Part shown: one piece after another, positions 26,790-35,206 of the stretch
Numbering within the stretch: position 1 is the stretch's first letter
How the letters are laid out: each line of letters opens with the position of its first letter
Source of the DNA: Rhodocyclaceae bacterium
GTDB lineage: Bacteria > Pseudomonadota > Gammaproteobacteria > Burkholderiales > Rhodocyclaceae
Reading direction: 5' to 3'
DNA: 64,000 bases
Assembly: GCA_016791105.1 (NCBI GenBank)
Contig: JAEUNM010000108.1
Span: 38,803 to 102,802 of the forward strand
Notes under the pieces: model-generated
What the model was told of the DNA's origin: nothing
Database searches by the model: none
Seen by the model: only the letters and a program-made list of their open reading frames with translations
Made by a program: the position numbers and the translations under genes

Positions 26790-27766
26790 GCCGACACTCC
26801 TTCGACCAGTAACGGCCCCGTGGGCCGGGGGGTGCCGGCATGCTGCGCGACCCGTTCGCGTATGCGCCGGCGCCATATTTCGTAGGCCGGGGTGGCCGCA
26901 TCCGCGTCCTGCAGGCCGGCCAGACAGATATCGGTGAGCCCGGCTGCGTCGTGCAGACCGAGCCCGGCCAGCAGGCGGCAGGCCAATTCGTTGTGCGGCA
27001 CCGGATTGCCCGCCCGCAGCCGTGCCTTGGCGGCAAAACAGGCGCCCTGGGCGAGTTCGCCGCTGTGTTCGCCGGCCGCGCGCGCGAGGGCGCGCAGCGC
27101 CTCGGCATCGGCGCCGCCGGCATAGGTCGCGGCGAGACCGACCCCACTCCACAGATCGCCTTGCCGTGCCACCGCGAACGCGCGAATGGCAGCCGTGAGC
27201 CGTGCCGGCTCGGCCCCGCATACAAACCACAAACTGCGCCCCAGGCCCTGGTCGAAAGCATGGCGGGCGTAGTCGCGCAGGCGCGCCGGTAGCCGTTGTG
27301 CCGCGATGCTGTCCGGGGCGTGAAAATAGCCCTCGTGGAAGCCGTAGCCGTCGAGTACCAGCCAGCGCAACAACGGGTCGAAGCGCGCCAGATATTTGTC
27401 GATTCCCACTGGCAGTCGCGCCAGCGCCCAACCGGCGCCGACATGCAGCATGTAGCTGTGCGGCGCACCCGGACCGGCGTGCAGCTTCCGCCAGCGCTCG
27501 GCGCGCCAGGGCGTGAATAGATCCAGCAAAGCGAACGCCATGGCGGCGCCCTCGTAGGCGAAGCCCTGCAGGCCGGGCGCCATGCGCTCCAGGCGGGATT
27601 GCAGGGCGGGCAGGTCCGGCTCGGCCAGCGCTGCGTTATACCCGGCCACGAATGCGCGCCCGACCTCCTCCAGCTGGCCCGCCGCCGCGCCGGTGTGAAA
27701 ACCGCGCCGCACCGGGCTGGCCTCGACTGGAGAGATGCCCAGCACGCTGCGCACTAGGCAGCCCAT
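26786..27766 (-). CDS. unbL: UnbL/E3 enediyne-associated DUF1702 protein
   Basis: DUF1702 protein of 326 residues, first gene of the core cassette. Family blocks are easy to see: RRGFHTG near the start, LQGFAYEGAAMAFALLD (~70), DPLLRWLVLDGYGFHEGYF (~120), FDQGLGRSLWFVCG, GDLWSGVGLAATYAGG and ACFAAKARLRAG. These recur in E3 proteins of known enediyne clusters. No catalytic motif of a known enzyme class is evident and the function is unknown. The inner ATG is preferred over one 51 bases upstream because family members start shortly before the RRGF block. Confidence 0.9.
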   Translation of the reverse strand: MGCLVRSVLGISPVEASPVRRGFHTGAAAGQLEEVGRAFVAGYNAALAEPDLPALQSRLERMAPGLQGFAYEGAAMAFALLDLFTPWRAERWRKLHAGPGAPHSYMLHVGAGWALARLPVGIDKYLARFDPLLRWLVLDGYGFHEGYFHAPDSIAAQRLPARLRDYARHAFDQGLGRSLWFVCGAEPARLTAAIRAFAVARQGDLWSGVGLAATYAGGADAEALRALARAAGEHSGELAQGACFAAKARLRAGNPVPHNELACRLLAGLGLHDAAGLTDICLAGLQDADAATPAYEIWRRRIRERVAQHAGTPRPTGPLLVEGVSA

Positions 27767-28205
27767 GCTGCGCCCTTTACGAAAGTACGTGACTGGGGGG
27801 CGCCGCTGCTGCGCCAAACACGCTGCCGCCTGGCGGGCTTAAAAGCGCTGCATCCCGCAACTGCCACTCCAGGGCAATCTATTGACAAGCGCCATTCTCC
27901 AAATTTCCAAATTGGCTTGTACGGCACACGCGCAACAACACTTTGCCGGCCTGGAATTCCGCACCGCCAGGCGCTATCACACCACTCGGCAATCCAGGCA
28001 GCCTGCACTCCGACTTTTGCCGCGTCGACCAAAATTTCCAGGCTTTGCGCGGCATGACAGCCCGCGGCCCGATTGGCGCGCCGCCTACGGCAGTTGGCCG
28101 GTGCTTGCGCTAGCTAGCAGCATCCGTGCCAGTTGTGAAAGCCGCTTTAATTTCCGATAGTTGAAATTAGGGGTGAGCGCCCGGCTGCAGCAAGTGCACC
28201 CCCGA

Positions 28206-28222
28206 TGTAAAAATTTTCGACA
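28206..28222. promoter_or_regulatory. Near-palindromic site, copy 1
   Basis: TGTAAAAATTTTCGACA, a 17-bp near-palindrome (TGT...ACA ends with an A/T core). Two further copies, differing by one or two bases, lie at 32913 and 33169. All are in non-coding DNA near PEP-CTERM genes, as expected for an activator-binding site. It lies 440 bases upstream of the unbL start and 490 bases before the sigma-54 promoter. Confidence 0.55.
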
Positions 28223-28697
28223 TATGACTCGCAGCAATTAAAATTTAAGCCGCAATTAATGGCTGAAATTAAGGAACTCGGTGCAGGTTTTCGGCACACC
28301 TCCGAGTTTCTACCCCCGTTAAACTCCAATGACGATTAAGTAAGTTGAGGCAGAATCGAGGTGCGCCGGCGGCCTCGTATTGGCGCTGCAGAATGTGCCT
28401 CGGATGGTACTCTCGGTGATCCCGGAGTTGTTCGTAACTACATGAAATATTGAATTAAATCATAACAATCTGGATGCCGGCGAAGTTATCGCTAGAGCAA
28501 TGGCATCGACATAATCGTACTAATTACAAATCAATAATCGTCGGCATGTCGCTGGCGCAGATTCATATCATTGTTCGCACGAACACCCCGAGTGCTGGTT
28601 TAGCGCAAGCGATGGCGCTGTCGATAATTCTTACATTGCGTTTGCGTGCGGCTGTACGTGGGTGGAAAACATTATTCAAAGCAGCGGGTTAGGTGGG

Positions 28698-28713
28698 TGG
28701 CACGTGGCTTGCT
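28698..28713 (+). promoter_or_regulatory. Sigma-54 (RpoN) -24/-12 promoter
   Basis: TGGCACGTGGCTTGCT matches the sigma-54 consensus TGGCAC-N5-TTGCT exactly, with the invariant GG and GC at the correct ten-base spacing. It points at the PEP-CTERM gene whose ATG is 160 bases downstream. Such promoters need an enhancer-binding activator; a PrsK/PrsR-type pair is the known regulator of PEP-CTERM genes in some betaproteobacteria, but is not in this window. Confidence 0.8.
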
Positions 28714-28872
28714 GGTGTGCCTGGCGCTGGCCGGCTGCGGAAAGTCGCGTGGTTGGCAATTGCCCGCCACCTGCATGCTCGGAAATGGCCCTTCCTTGGC
28801 TTTGCAGCGGGTGCGCGGGATCTCAAGTCTGCCTGACGGCAGGTAAGTCTTTTCGATGGCGAGGAGGCACAG

Positions 28873-29739
28873 ATGCTCAAGAAATTCCGGATTGTCCTGG
28901 CCGCTGTGGCGATGCTGTTCATGGCAGCCCTGATGCCGCGCCCGGCGGCTGCCGTCGTGTTGCAGGCTGGTTACGACTTTTTCCATACCGACGATGCTTC
29001 GCTGGTCGCAAACTTCCTGCCAGGAACCCCGACACTGCACTTTTCGGGTTATCAAGGATCACTGGCAACCGCGCTTTTTCCTCTACCGCCGGTTGTCGCG
29101 AACCAGATTCAGACCTTTCACACCGAATGGGTGGATATGCATGGAAATCGCGTGTCCGCAGATTCCGTGCATAAAGTCAGCAACGTCCAGGTGCCCGATC
29201 CGATTCTGATCAATTTCGACACGGTGGTGCGGCGGCCGAACGATGCCGACCTGACGGGCGGGGGGATTACGCCGGTGGAAATCGAAATTGTCTGGCTGTC
29301 CCTCAAAAGCGTGGCGCCGATAGACATCGGCGGAACGCTATTCGACGTCTATGCCGGTTTGGCAGATGGCGTCGATCAAACCGCCGGGCGTATGAATCTG
29401 CTCAATGCCGCGGGTGCCACGAGCGGGCAAATGGATATCGGGCGCGTCGGGGTCACGACCGACGATCCTTCGGCGCCGGACTTTCTGGGCTTGCCAGTGA
29501 ACGTTGACATATTGTTCATCCCTGCGGGTACGCCGGGCCCGACACGCGCGGATGCCGCCCAGACGGTGCAAAACGTTCCGCAGGTATTTCATGGCTGTGC
29601 CCAGGGCAGTCCCGATTGCACCGGAAACGGACCCAGCGGCGCATTTTCAATCGCTGAACCTTCCGTTCTTGTGCTGCTTGCCGCATTCGGGCTGGTCGGT
29701 CCGGCTGTAGTGCGCCTGCGCGCACGCCGCGCCGCCTGA
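28873..29739 (+). CDS. PEP-CTERM sorting-domain protein
   Basis: Exported protein of 288 residues. It has a cleavable signal peptide (FRIVLAAVAMLFMAALMPRPAAA) and a C-terminal tripartite sorting tail: the EP motif in FSIAEPSV, a hydrophobic helix LVLLAAFGLVGPAVV and a basic end RLRARRAA. Such proteins are processed by an exosortase (EpsH/XrtA) and exported with exopolysaccharide. The middle (VEIEIVWLSLKSVAPI ... SGQMDIG) resembles the protein encoded at 31862-32680, so the two are probably paralogues. GAGGAGG lies eight bases before the ATG and a perfect sigma-54 promoter 160 bases upstream. The specific role is unknown. Confidence 0.82.
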   Translation: MLKKFRIVLAAVAMLFMAALMPRPAAAVVLQAGYDFFHTDDASLVANFLPGTPTLHFSGYQGSLATALFPLPPVVANQIQTFHTEWVDMHGNRVSADSVHKVSNVQVPDPILINFDTVVRRPNDADLTGGGITPVEIEIVWLSLKSVAPIDIGGTLFDVYAGLADGVDQTAGRMNLLNAAGATSGQMDIGRVGVTTDDPSAPDFLGLPVNVDILFIPAGTPGPTRADAAQTVQNVPQVFHGCAQGSPDCTGNGPSGAFSIAEPSVLVLLAAFGLVGPAVVRLRARRAA

Positions 29740-29849
29740 GAGCACTCGCCGGCCCGCGCGTTGCGCCCCCCTCCCGGTAACCGGATGGCGCGGCGGGTGT
29801 GGCATGATGCGCTGCCGTCGACGTGGCGGCAGCAGCGGAGCGATGTCCG

Positions 29850-30530
29850 GTGGCATTCGTCAGTCTGTCCGGAGTGGATAAGGACTACGCCCTGGGCGCA
29901 ACGGCAGTGCGCGCCCTGCGCGGCATAGATCTCGAAATTGCCCGCGGTGAATTCATGGCCGTATGGGGCCCGTCCGGCAGCGGCAAAACTTCGCTACTAA
30001 ACCTTATCGGGCTGCTGGATAAGCCCACGCGCGGCAGTGTGCACCTCGAAGGGGAGCGCGTCGATCGGCTGCCCGACGCGCGACTTGCGCGCACGCGGGC
30101 TCGCCACATTGGCATCGTGTTTCAAAGCTTCAATCTGGTGCCGGTGCTCGATGCCTGCGAAAACGTCATGTTGCCGTTGCAGATTGCGGGACAGGGCGCA
30201 CGCGCGGCGCGGGAAATTGCGCTGCGGCGTCTCGATCAGGTAGGGCTGGGTGAGCACTGCGCACGCCGGCCCGATCAGTTGAGCGGTGGCCAGCGCCAGC
30301 GCGTGGCGATTGCGCGGGCACTCGCTGCGTCTCCCGGGCTGGTGATCGCCGATGAGCCCACCGCTAATCTGGATAGCGAAACCAGCCTGGCCATCGTGGA
30401 ATTGATGCGCGAACTTAATCGCCGCGACGGGGTGACCTTCCTGTTTTCGACGCACGATCCGCGTCTGCTCGAGCGTGTGGACCGGCGCGTGCACCTGCAG
30501 GACGGGCGCATCATTGCAGAGCCAGCGTGA
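29850..30530 (+). CDS. LolD/MacB-type ABC transporter ATP-binding protein
   Basis: ATPase of 226 residues of the lipoprotein/macrolide exporter class. Walker A is GPSGSGKTSLLNLIGLLD, signature LSGGQRQRVAIARALA, Walker B LVIADEPTANLD, and the switch His is in FLFSTHDPRLLE. A GTG with GGAG nine bases upstream is chosen; an in-frame GTG at 29823 has no ribosome site. It pairs with the FtsX-type permease 47 bases downstream. In the absence of lolCE paralogues or a MacA-like adaptor nearby, the cargo is unknown; export or extraction of a surface product of this locus is a guess. Confidence 0.88.
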   Translation: MAFVSLSGVDKDYALGATAVRALRGIDLEIARGEFMAVWGPSGSGKTSLLNLIGLLDKPTRGSVHLEGERVDRLPDARLARTRARHIGIVFQSFNLVPVLDACENVMLPLQIAGQGARAAREIALRRLDQVGLGEHCARRPDQLSGGQRQRVAIARALAASPGLVIADEPTANLDSETSLAIVELMRELNRRDGVTFLFSTHDPRLLERVDRRVHLQDGRIIAEPA

Positions 30531-30577
30531 CGCCGGACGTTAAGCCACGCTTGCTCCGGCGCCGCCTTGCCTGAGCG

Positions 30578-31804
30578 ATGGACTACATCAAGCTCGGCTG
30601 GCGCAACCTGCGCCGCAACGCGCGCCGCAGTGCAGTCACGGTGCTGGCCATTGCATTCGGCTACGCGGCGATCAATCTGTTTTCCGGTTATATCCACAAC
30701 GTTTATGCGGGCCTGGCGGAACAATCCATCAAGGGCGAGCGCCTTGGCCACCTCATTCTGGCGCAGCGCGGCGCCTTCGACGAAGGCAAGCTCGAACCCG
30801 GGAAATACGTATTTTCAGGCGCTGAGTTCGCGCGCATTTCCGCGCTGCTGGCGCATGATGCCGATGTGGAACTGGTGGCGCTCAAACTTGCCTTGAACGG
30901 GCTCATTTCGAACGGCACGGCAAGTACGATATTTATCGGCGAAGGCTTGGACCCGGTGGTAACGCGCCGGCTGAACGGTAGTTTCGGCCGCGCCCTGGGC
31001 GCCCAGCTAGACCCTGCGCGTCCTGCGGCCGGCGTGGTGGCGTCCGATCTGGCACGACTGATGAAGCTCGACGCCGGCGCCGTCGCGGTGTTATTGACCT
31101 CCACACTAAGTGGCCAGACCAATGCGCTCGATCTCGAAATCGGGGGGCTATTCAATACCGGCAATGCCGGCACCAACGACAAGTTTCTGTTATTGCCGCT
31201 CACCTATGTGCAGCGCTTGCTCGACACCGACGGCGGCGACCGCATCATCGTCCTGCTCAAAGATACCAGCCGCGTCGAGACCGCGCGCGGGCGCATCGCC
31301 GGCGCGCTGGCTGCGGCGGGGCTCGATCTGGAACTTCGCAGCTGGCGCGAACTGTCGGCGTTCTACGAACAGGTCAAGACGGTATTTGACATGATATTCA
31401 CCTTCATGGTGAGCATCGTATTGGTGGTGGTGCTTACCTCCATTGTCAATACGATGAGCATGTCCATCGTCGAGCGCACACGCGAAATCGGAACCTTGCG
31501 TGCGCTGGGCATGAATCGCGCTCAGGTCGTGACGCTCTTTGCGGCAGAAGCCCTGCTGCTCGTTGCGGCGGGCGGACTGGCCGGCACGCTGGTCACCTTG
31601 TTCGCGATGTGGGCGGTTAACCGTGCGGAACTGAGCTACGTGCCGCCGAATATTTCATACTCGGTGTTTCTGCAAGTGGACTTCGTGCCGGACGTCATGG
31701 TGCTGGCCTTACTGCTGCTGGCGCTGGTGGCGTGCGCGGCCGCACTGCTGCCGGCCAGCAGAGCGGCACGGCTATCCATCGTGGACGCTTTGGGGCACGT
31801 TTGA
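30578..31804 (+). CDS. FtsX/LolC-type ABC transporter permease
   Basis: Permease of 408 residues with the MacB/FtsX topology: one N-terminal helix (~residues 20-40, VTVLAIAFGYAAINLFSGYI), a large periplasmic domain (~45-270), then three helices, with VFDMIFTFMVSIVLVVVLTS, MSIVERTREIGTLRALGM (the conserved cytoplasmic loop) and the last near VMVLALLLLALVACAAALL. It ends in the usual PASRAARLSIVDAL. Partner of the ATPase just upstream. Together they form a mechanotransmission-type ABC system rather than an importer. Confidence 0.88.
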   Translation: MDYIKLGWRNLRRNARRSAVTVLAIAFGYAAINLFSGYIHNVYAGLAEQSIKGERLGHLILAQRGAFDEGKLEPGKYVFSGAEFARISALLAHDADVELVALKLALNGLISNGTASTIFIGEGLDPVVTRRLNGSFGRALGAQLDPARPAAGVVASDLARLMKLDAGAVAVLLTSTLSGQTNALDLEIGGLFNTGNAGTNDKFLLLPLTYVQRLLDTDGGDRIIVLLKDTSRVETARGRIAGALAAAGLDLELRSWRELSAFYEQVKTVFDMIFTFMVSIVLVVVLTSIVNTMSMSIVERTREIGTLRALGMNRAQVVTLFAAEALLLVAAGGLAGTLVTLFAMWAVNRAELSYVPPNISYSVFLQVDFVPDVMVLALLLLALVACAAALLPASRAARLSIVDALGHV

Positions 31805-31861
31805 CGCGCCAAACCCGGCGCGTCGCCGCAGCCGCCGCTCGGGCGGCCGCGGGCATGTGCG

Positions 31862-32680
31862 TCAGACGTGTGACTGACGCCTTCTGCTCATCCATCCGAG
31901 CGCCGATAGTCCTGCGCCCAGAAGTAGCACGGTGGGCGGCACGGGAACGGGCGGCGGGATAGGAACAACCCGGTGAATCGAACCGTCCGGGTGGCTTTCT
32001 ACGATCGTCTGGAACCCGGCGGGACCGGTGCCCGGGAAGAAGTCGAACTGGTCTATGGACTTTGGGTCGTGCCAGTTTGCTGCCTGATCGCCGACTTGCC
32101 CCACGAAGAGCGTTATTCCGGTCGGATCGCTGGACCACGACGAACCCACTGAACCGAGCTGCAGCGGCGGTACGCCGGGAAAGGGCCCATTGGCGACTTC
32201 GTTGTCCGTCCAGGTAGCGCCGCCATCCAGACTGATTTCAAAGAACACGTCGAAAAACGAATCGAATGTCCCCCCGGCGATCGGTCCCGTTTGTGTCAGG
32301 TAATGTATCGTCATCTGCCCGGTGCTGGCGCGGTCGGGGTCTTCGCGGATCAGAAAGCCTCCGCCTACGGACTGTAAGGACAAGCCCACCAGTTCTATGG
32401 GAATTTGGCAACTTTGGCCTAACTCGACGCCACAGTCGGCCCGGCGTTCGACGATGGTATCGACGTAGCCCGGCAGCGGGGCAAATTGCGGCCGCACGCC
32501 ATTCAGGCCGCCGGGCCGGCTTTCCAATGGAATTACTGCAGCTACGGATGCCTCGACGGTAAAGAAATAGTCCGAACCCAGAAGTATGTCTATCGGGGCC
32601 GCCATGCCGGAACTGGACGCGAATGCCGCGCTAGCCAAAGCAATAGTCAGCTTTGCGATGCGAAGTCCTGCTGTTGCCAT
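31862..32680 (-). CDS. PEP-CTERM-like (VPxPP variant) exported protein
   Basis: Protein of 272 residues with a signal peptide (IAKLTIALASAAFASSSGMAA) and a C-terminal sorting-type tail PVPVPPTVLLLGAGLSALGW ending MSRRRQ, the VPxPP variant of PEP-CTERM. The block IPIELVGLSLQSVGGG ... STGQMTIHY parallels the protein at 28873, suggesting a shared family. The ATG has GGAG six bases upstream on the minus strand; an earlier ATG would add only ten residues. It is convergent with the ABC permease gene (57 bases between stops). Function unknown. Confidence 0.75.
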   Translation of the reverse strand: MATAGLRIAKLTIALASAAFASSSGMAAPIDILLGSDYFFTVEASVAAVIPLESRPGGLNGVRPQFAPLPGYVDTIVERRADCGVELGQSCQIPIELVGLSLQSVGGGFLIREDPDRASTGQMTIHYLTQTGPIAGGTFDSFFDVFFEISLDGGATWTDNEVANGPFPGVPPLQLGSVGSSWSSDPTGITLFVGQVGDQAANWHDPKSIDQFDFFPGTGPAGFQTIVESHPDGSIHRVVPIPPPVPVPPTVLLLGAGLSALGWMSRRRQSHV

Positions 32681-32912
32681 GTCGATCTCCACTGTGGAAC
32701 TAAAACACACAAAGTCCGACGGGACTTCGTGCTTGGCTTTGCCTTACCGAACCCTGTTCCGGCTGCGATAGAAGACACTGACTAGTGTCAGGCATTACTT
32801 CGCTGCGCGCGACCGTGCCATTTCGCATGACTTGGACCTTCGAAGCTTTTGGCAAAAATCCGGTTGCGTGCCGGCAGATTTCAATTTGAAGTTTTCGGCC
32901 CGCCACAGGCTG

Positions 32913-32929
32913 TGTAAAAAATTTCGACA
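32913..32929. promoter_or_regulatory. Near-palindromic site, copy 2
   Basis: TGTAAAAAATTTCGACA, differing by one base from the copy at 28206. It lies 233 bases upstream of the ATG of the minus-strand PEP-CTERM-like gene, a normal distance for an enhancer-type activator site. Confidence 0.55.
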
Positions 32930-33168
32930 TCCGGCTCGAAGTAAAAATTTGTCGGGCCATTTTCGGCATCACGCCCTGCACGAGGCTCAAGTCGACGCGT
33001 GTGCCGCCAGGGTCGGAAGCAGAATTCATCTGCACACGAACAATTTTCTGCGACCACTAAAGCGGTTCGTTTGCGATGCTCGGGCTTTATGCAAGCTCTG
33101 TGCCAGTAAGCTAAGTTGCTGCTTTTGTGAAATATTATTACAAGGGCTAAATTCTCCTGCAGGAGCCA

Positions 33169-33185
33169 TGTAAGAAATTTCGACA
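33169..33185. promoter_or_regulatory. Near-palindromic site, copy 3
   Basis: TGTAAGAAATTTCGACA, one base different from copy 2 and 240 bases from it, in the same orientation. Together with the copies at 28206 and 32913 it suggests a shared regulator for the genes between 28 and 33 kb. Confidence 0.55.
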
Positions 33186-33625
33186 TTTTTGCTTGTATGC
33201 CAGGCGGACCTTGCCGTAAGCAAAACGGAATTCCTCGAACCGGGTTAAGTTTAGAAAATTCTGATTATTCAGCAGTATGCAGTAATTATTTGTGGTCTGA
33301 CAAAAACGCGGTATCGGCACCGTAGCTGGGCGCGTCGAGCTAAGGTGTACCCCGGCGGAACACGGGCAGGCAATGCTGTAGCGATGGCTACCCGCTGGGT
33401 GCGCTGTTCTCCCTGCGCTTAATCGGCGCGTCCATAGTCGGCCCGCCGCGTTCGGATCGCTAGCGCAAATGCGGATAGTCGGGGCGCTTAGCCCTTGCGC
33501 CGGGCGTCCTCAAGCGTATCGCCGGCCCGTGGCCTGCGCCCGTCCATTTCTCAGGGCGGGGCGGACCGGGGCAAGTGTTCGCAAGGCGCATCATCGGCCG
33601 CGCCTCGATGAATTTCCGGCTGGGG

Positions 33626-34834
33626 CTAACTGCCGGCGCGACGCCGAACCACGTTGCCGGCACCGGCACCGGCAGCGGCTAGCAGCAGCCATAGGGTCGG
33701 CGCAGCCGGCACGGCCTCCACGATGGCAAATTGACCGAATGAGTCGGTGCCGCTGGGTGCGGCCGCGTAGGTGGCCGTCAGGTGATCCACGTCGTGCAGC
33801 GTGCCGCCCAGAAAAAACGCCTGGCCGCCGGCAATGCGCACGATTTGCAGCGTATCCGGCGCCGTGACCGGGTTACCGATCAACTGTATTTCGCCGAATT
33901 CGATGTCCAGGGCGATTTGCCCCGCCACTTCCAGACCGGCCAGGGCTTGCAGGCTGAAAAGCTGGCCGATGAAGCGAAAGCCCGGCGGAGCCAGGGCCGG
34001 CGCGTCGGATTCGTCGAAGCCGAACAGTTGCAACTGACCCGGTGCGCTTAACTCGGACAGCGTAAGTTGCAGCGAAGCGCCCAGCGGGACAATGCCGGCG
34101 TTGCGTATGGGCGTGGGCAGCGGCAGCGCTGAGTCGTCAGCCGCGCCGCCGTTTTGCAGGTCGAAGCGGAAGGCGACAAGCAAATCGCGCGCCTCAGCGA
34201 TGCGGGCGAGCATGTCATCCTTGTCCAGCAGGTCGTTGGCTGGAGTTCTGAGGTCCAGGTTGAATGTGTCGAGGCCGGTGAAATTTTCCACCACGGTTTT
34301 ATAGGCGTCGAACGCTTGCTGTGCTTTGGCGGCGTTGCCGACCAATAGTGCCGTTTCAACTTCCTGCCAGGCTGCCGACATTGCCAGAAAGCGGTCATTG
34401 GATGTGAATCGCGGACTTGCAAAGCGCCCTTGCGCAGTGTCGAAGCGGAAGCGCCCGTCGCGCGTCGTCTCGCCATCCGCCGGATTGAACTCCACCGCAC
34501 GCAGCAGTTGTACCCCGGCCGCGTCCTTCATGGCGCGGTAAGACGGCAGCGAGTGCACGAACGCACCGAAAATGCGCTCGCTGCGGCGTGCGACCTCGAG
34601 ATCCGCACTGCTTATGGCTGCCTGCAGGCGCTGAATCTGTGCGCCCGACAGTTGTGCGCCCGTCGCCCGTTCGGTCAATTCGCGCTGGGCCTGCTCGCGC
34701 ACGCTGAAATTCTGATCACCAAGCTGGGCCAGCAGGGCATCGAAGCTGGCGGGCGCCTGGGCGACGGCAAGCCAGCTAATTCCCAGCAGCGCGAGCAAGG
34801 TGGCCAGTTTTGCGATGCGGCGGTACGGGTGCAT
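33626..34834 (-). CDS. PEP-CTERM-like exported protein, unknown function
   Basis: Protein of 402 residues. It has a signal peptide (KLATLLALLGISWLAVAQA) and a C-terminal membrane/sorting tail VPAAPTLWLLLAAAGAGAGN followed by RRR. Residues ~30-90 (LLAQLGDQNFSVREQAQREL ... GAQIQRLQAAI) look like a helical HEAT-type or armadillo-like start; the rest is alternating and beta-rich with no motif I recognise. The start is supported by TCGGAG six bases upstream. An upstream in-frame extension has no signal peptide and was rejected. Confidence 0.72.
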   Translation of the reverse strand: MHPYRRIAKLATLLALLGISWLAVAQAPASFDALLAQLGDQNFSVREQAQRELTERATGAQLSGAQIQRLQAAISSADLEVARRSERIFGAFVHSLPSYRAMKDAAGVQLLRAVEFNPADGETTRDGRFRFDTAQGRFASPRFTSNDRFLAMSAAWQEVETALLVGNAAKAQQAFDAYKTVVENFTGLDTFNLDLRTPANDLLDKDDMLARIAEARDLLVAFRFDLQNGGAADDSALPLPTPIRNAGIVPLGASLQLTLSELSAPGQLQLFGFDESDAPALAPPGFRFIGQLFSLQALAGLEVAGQIALDIEFGEIQLIGNPVTAPDTLQIVRIAGGQAFFLGGTLHDVDHLTATYAAAPSGTDSFGQFAIVEAVPAAPTLWLLLAAAGAGAGNVVRRRAGS

Positions 34835-35206
34835 GCGGACCTCCGAAAGATAGTGGCGGCGTGATGAGGGCTGGACGAGATGGGCACGGCTTTCCGGCCG
34901 GCCTTGCGTTAGTGCAATATAAGTACGATTTCCTCCTTTTGTGAAGATTTTGCTTCCAGGCTGCCGTGGGCTGGCATCGTCCGGCAGGGTTATGCCGGGC
35001 CACGCGCAGTCGCCGCCGCTCATGACGGGAGGCACATCGAACTTTGCGCCGCACGGCAGCGCTCAGTTCGCGCCAGGCGGGCCGCACCGCTTCGCCGTGG
35101 CGGCTTTTGTCGGATAATGCGCGGCCGCGAGAACCGCGCCGGTTCTCGCTTCGAGCCATTTCACGTGCCCACTGACGATAATTCCACAAACCGCCTCAGG
35201 CCCCCC
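34835..35206. other. Divergent intergenic region
   Basis: 372 bases between a PEP-CTERM-like gene (minus) and rsmB (plus). A short AT-richer patch lies at ~34913-34955 (containing CAATATAAGTAC), a possible promoter core for the minus-strand gene. No sigma-54 element or 17-bp near-palindrome is present here. Confidence 0.45.

Larger units (their letters stand above)
27767..28872. other. AT-rich divergent intergenic region
   Basis: About 1.1 kb between unbL (minus) and a PEP-CTERM gene (plus). From ~27,880 to ~28,660 the base composition is clearly more AT-rich than the coding DNA on both sides. It holds one 17-bp near-palindrome (28206-28222) and a perfect sigma-54 promoter (28698-28713). Short open frames here lack ribosome sites and family similarity. 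The promoter of the enediyne-type operon should lie here, but I cannot point to convincing -35/-10 boxes. Confidence 0.6.
32681..33625. other. Non-coding, partly AT-rich region with two regulatory repeats
   Basis: 945 bases between two minus-strand PEP-CTERM-type genes. It is AT-rich to ~33,300 and GC-rich after that. It contains two copies of the 17-bp near-palindrome and a degenerate third similar stretch near 32941-32957. No open frame has a credible ribosome site or family match. Confidence 0.6.

Noticed and set aside
26790..27431. N-terminal extension of UnbV
   Set aside because: It overlaps the DUF1702 gene in another frame and lacks a signal peptide, whereas the chosen ATG gives a normal export signal.
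28474..28692. 72-residue open frame in the AT-rich gap
   Set aside because: No ribosome site, no recognisable family, and it runs up to the sigma-54 promoter; judged non-coding.
35155..35172. parS-like TTTCACGTG upstream of rsmB
   Set aside because: Only nine of sixteen consensus positions match and the palindrome is one-sided.
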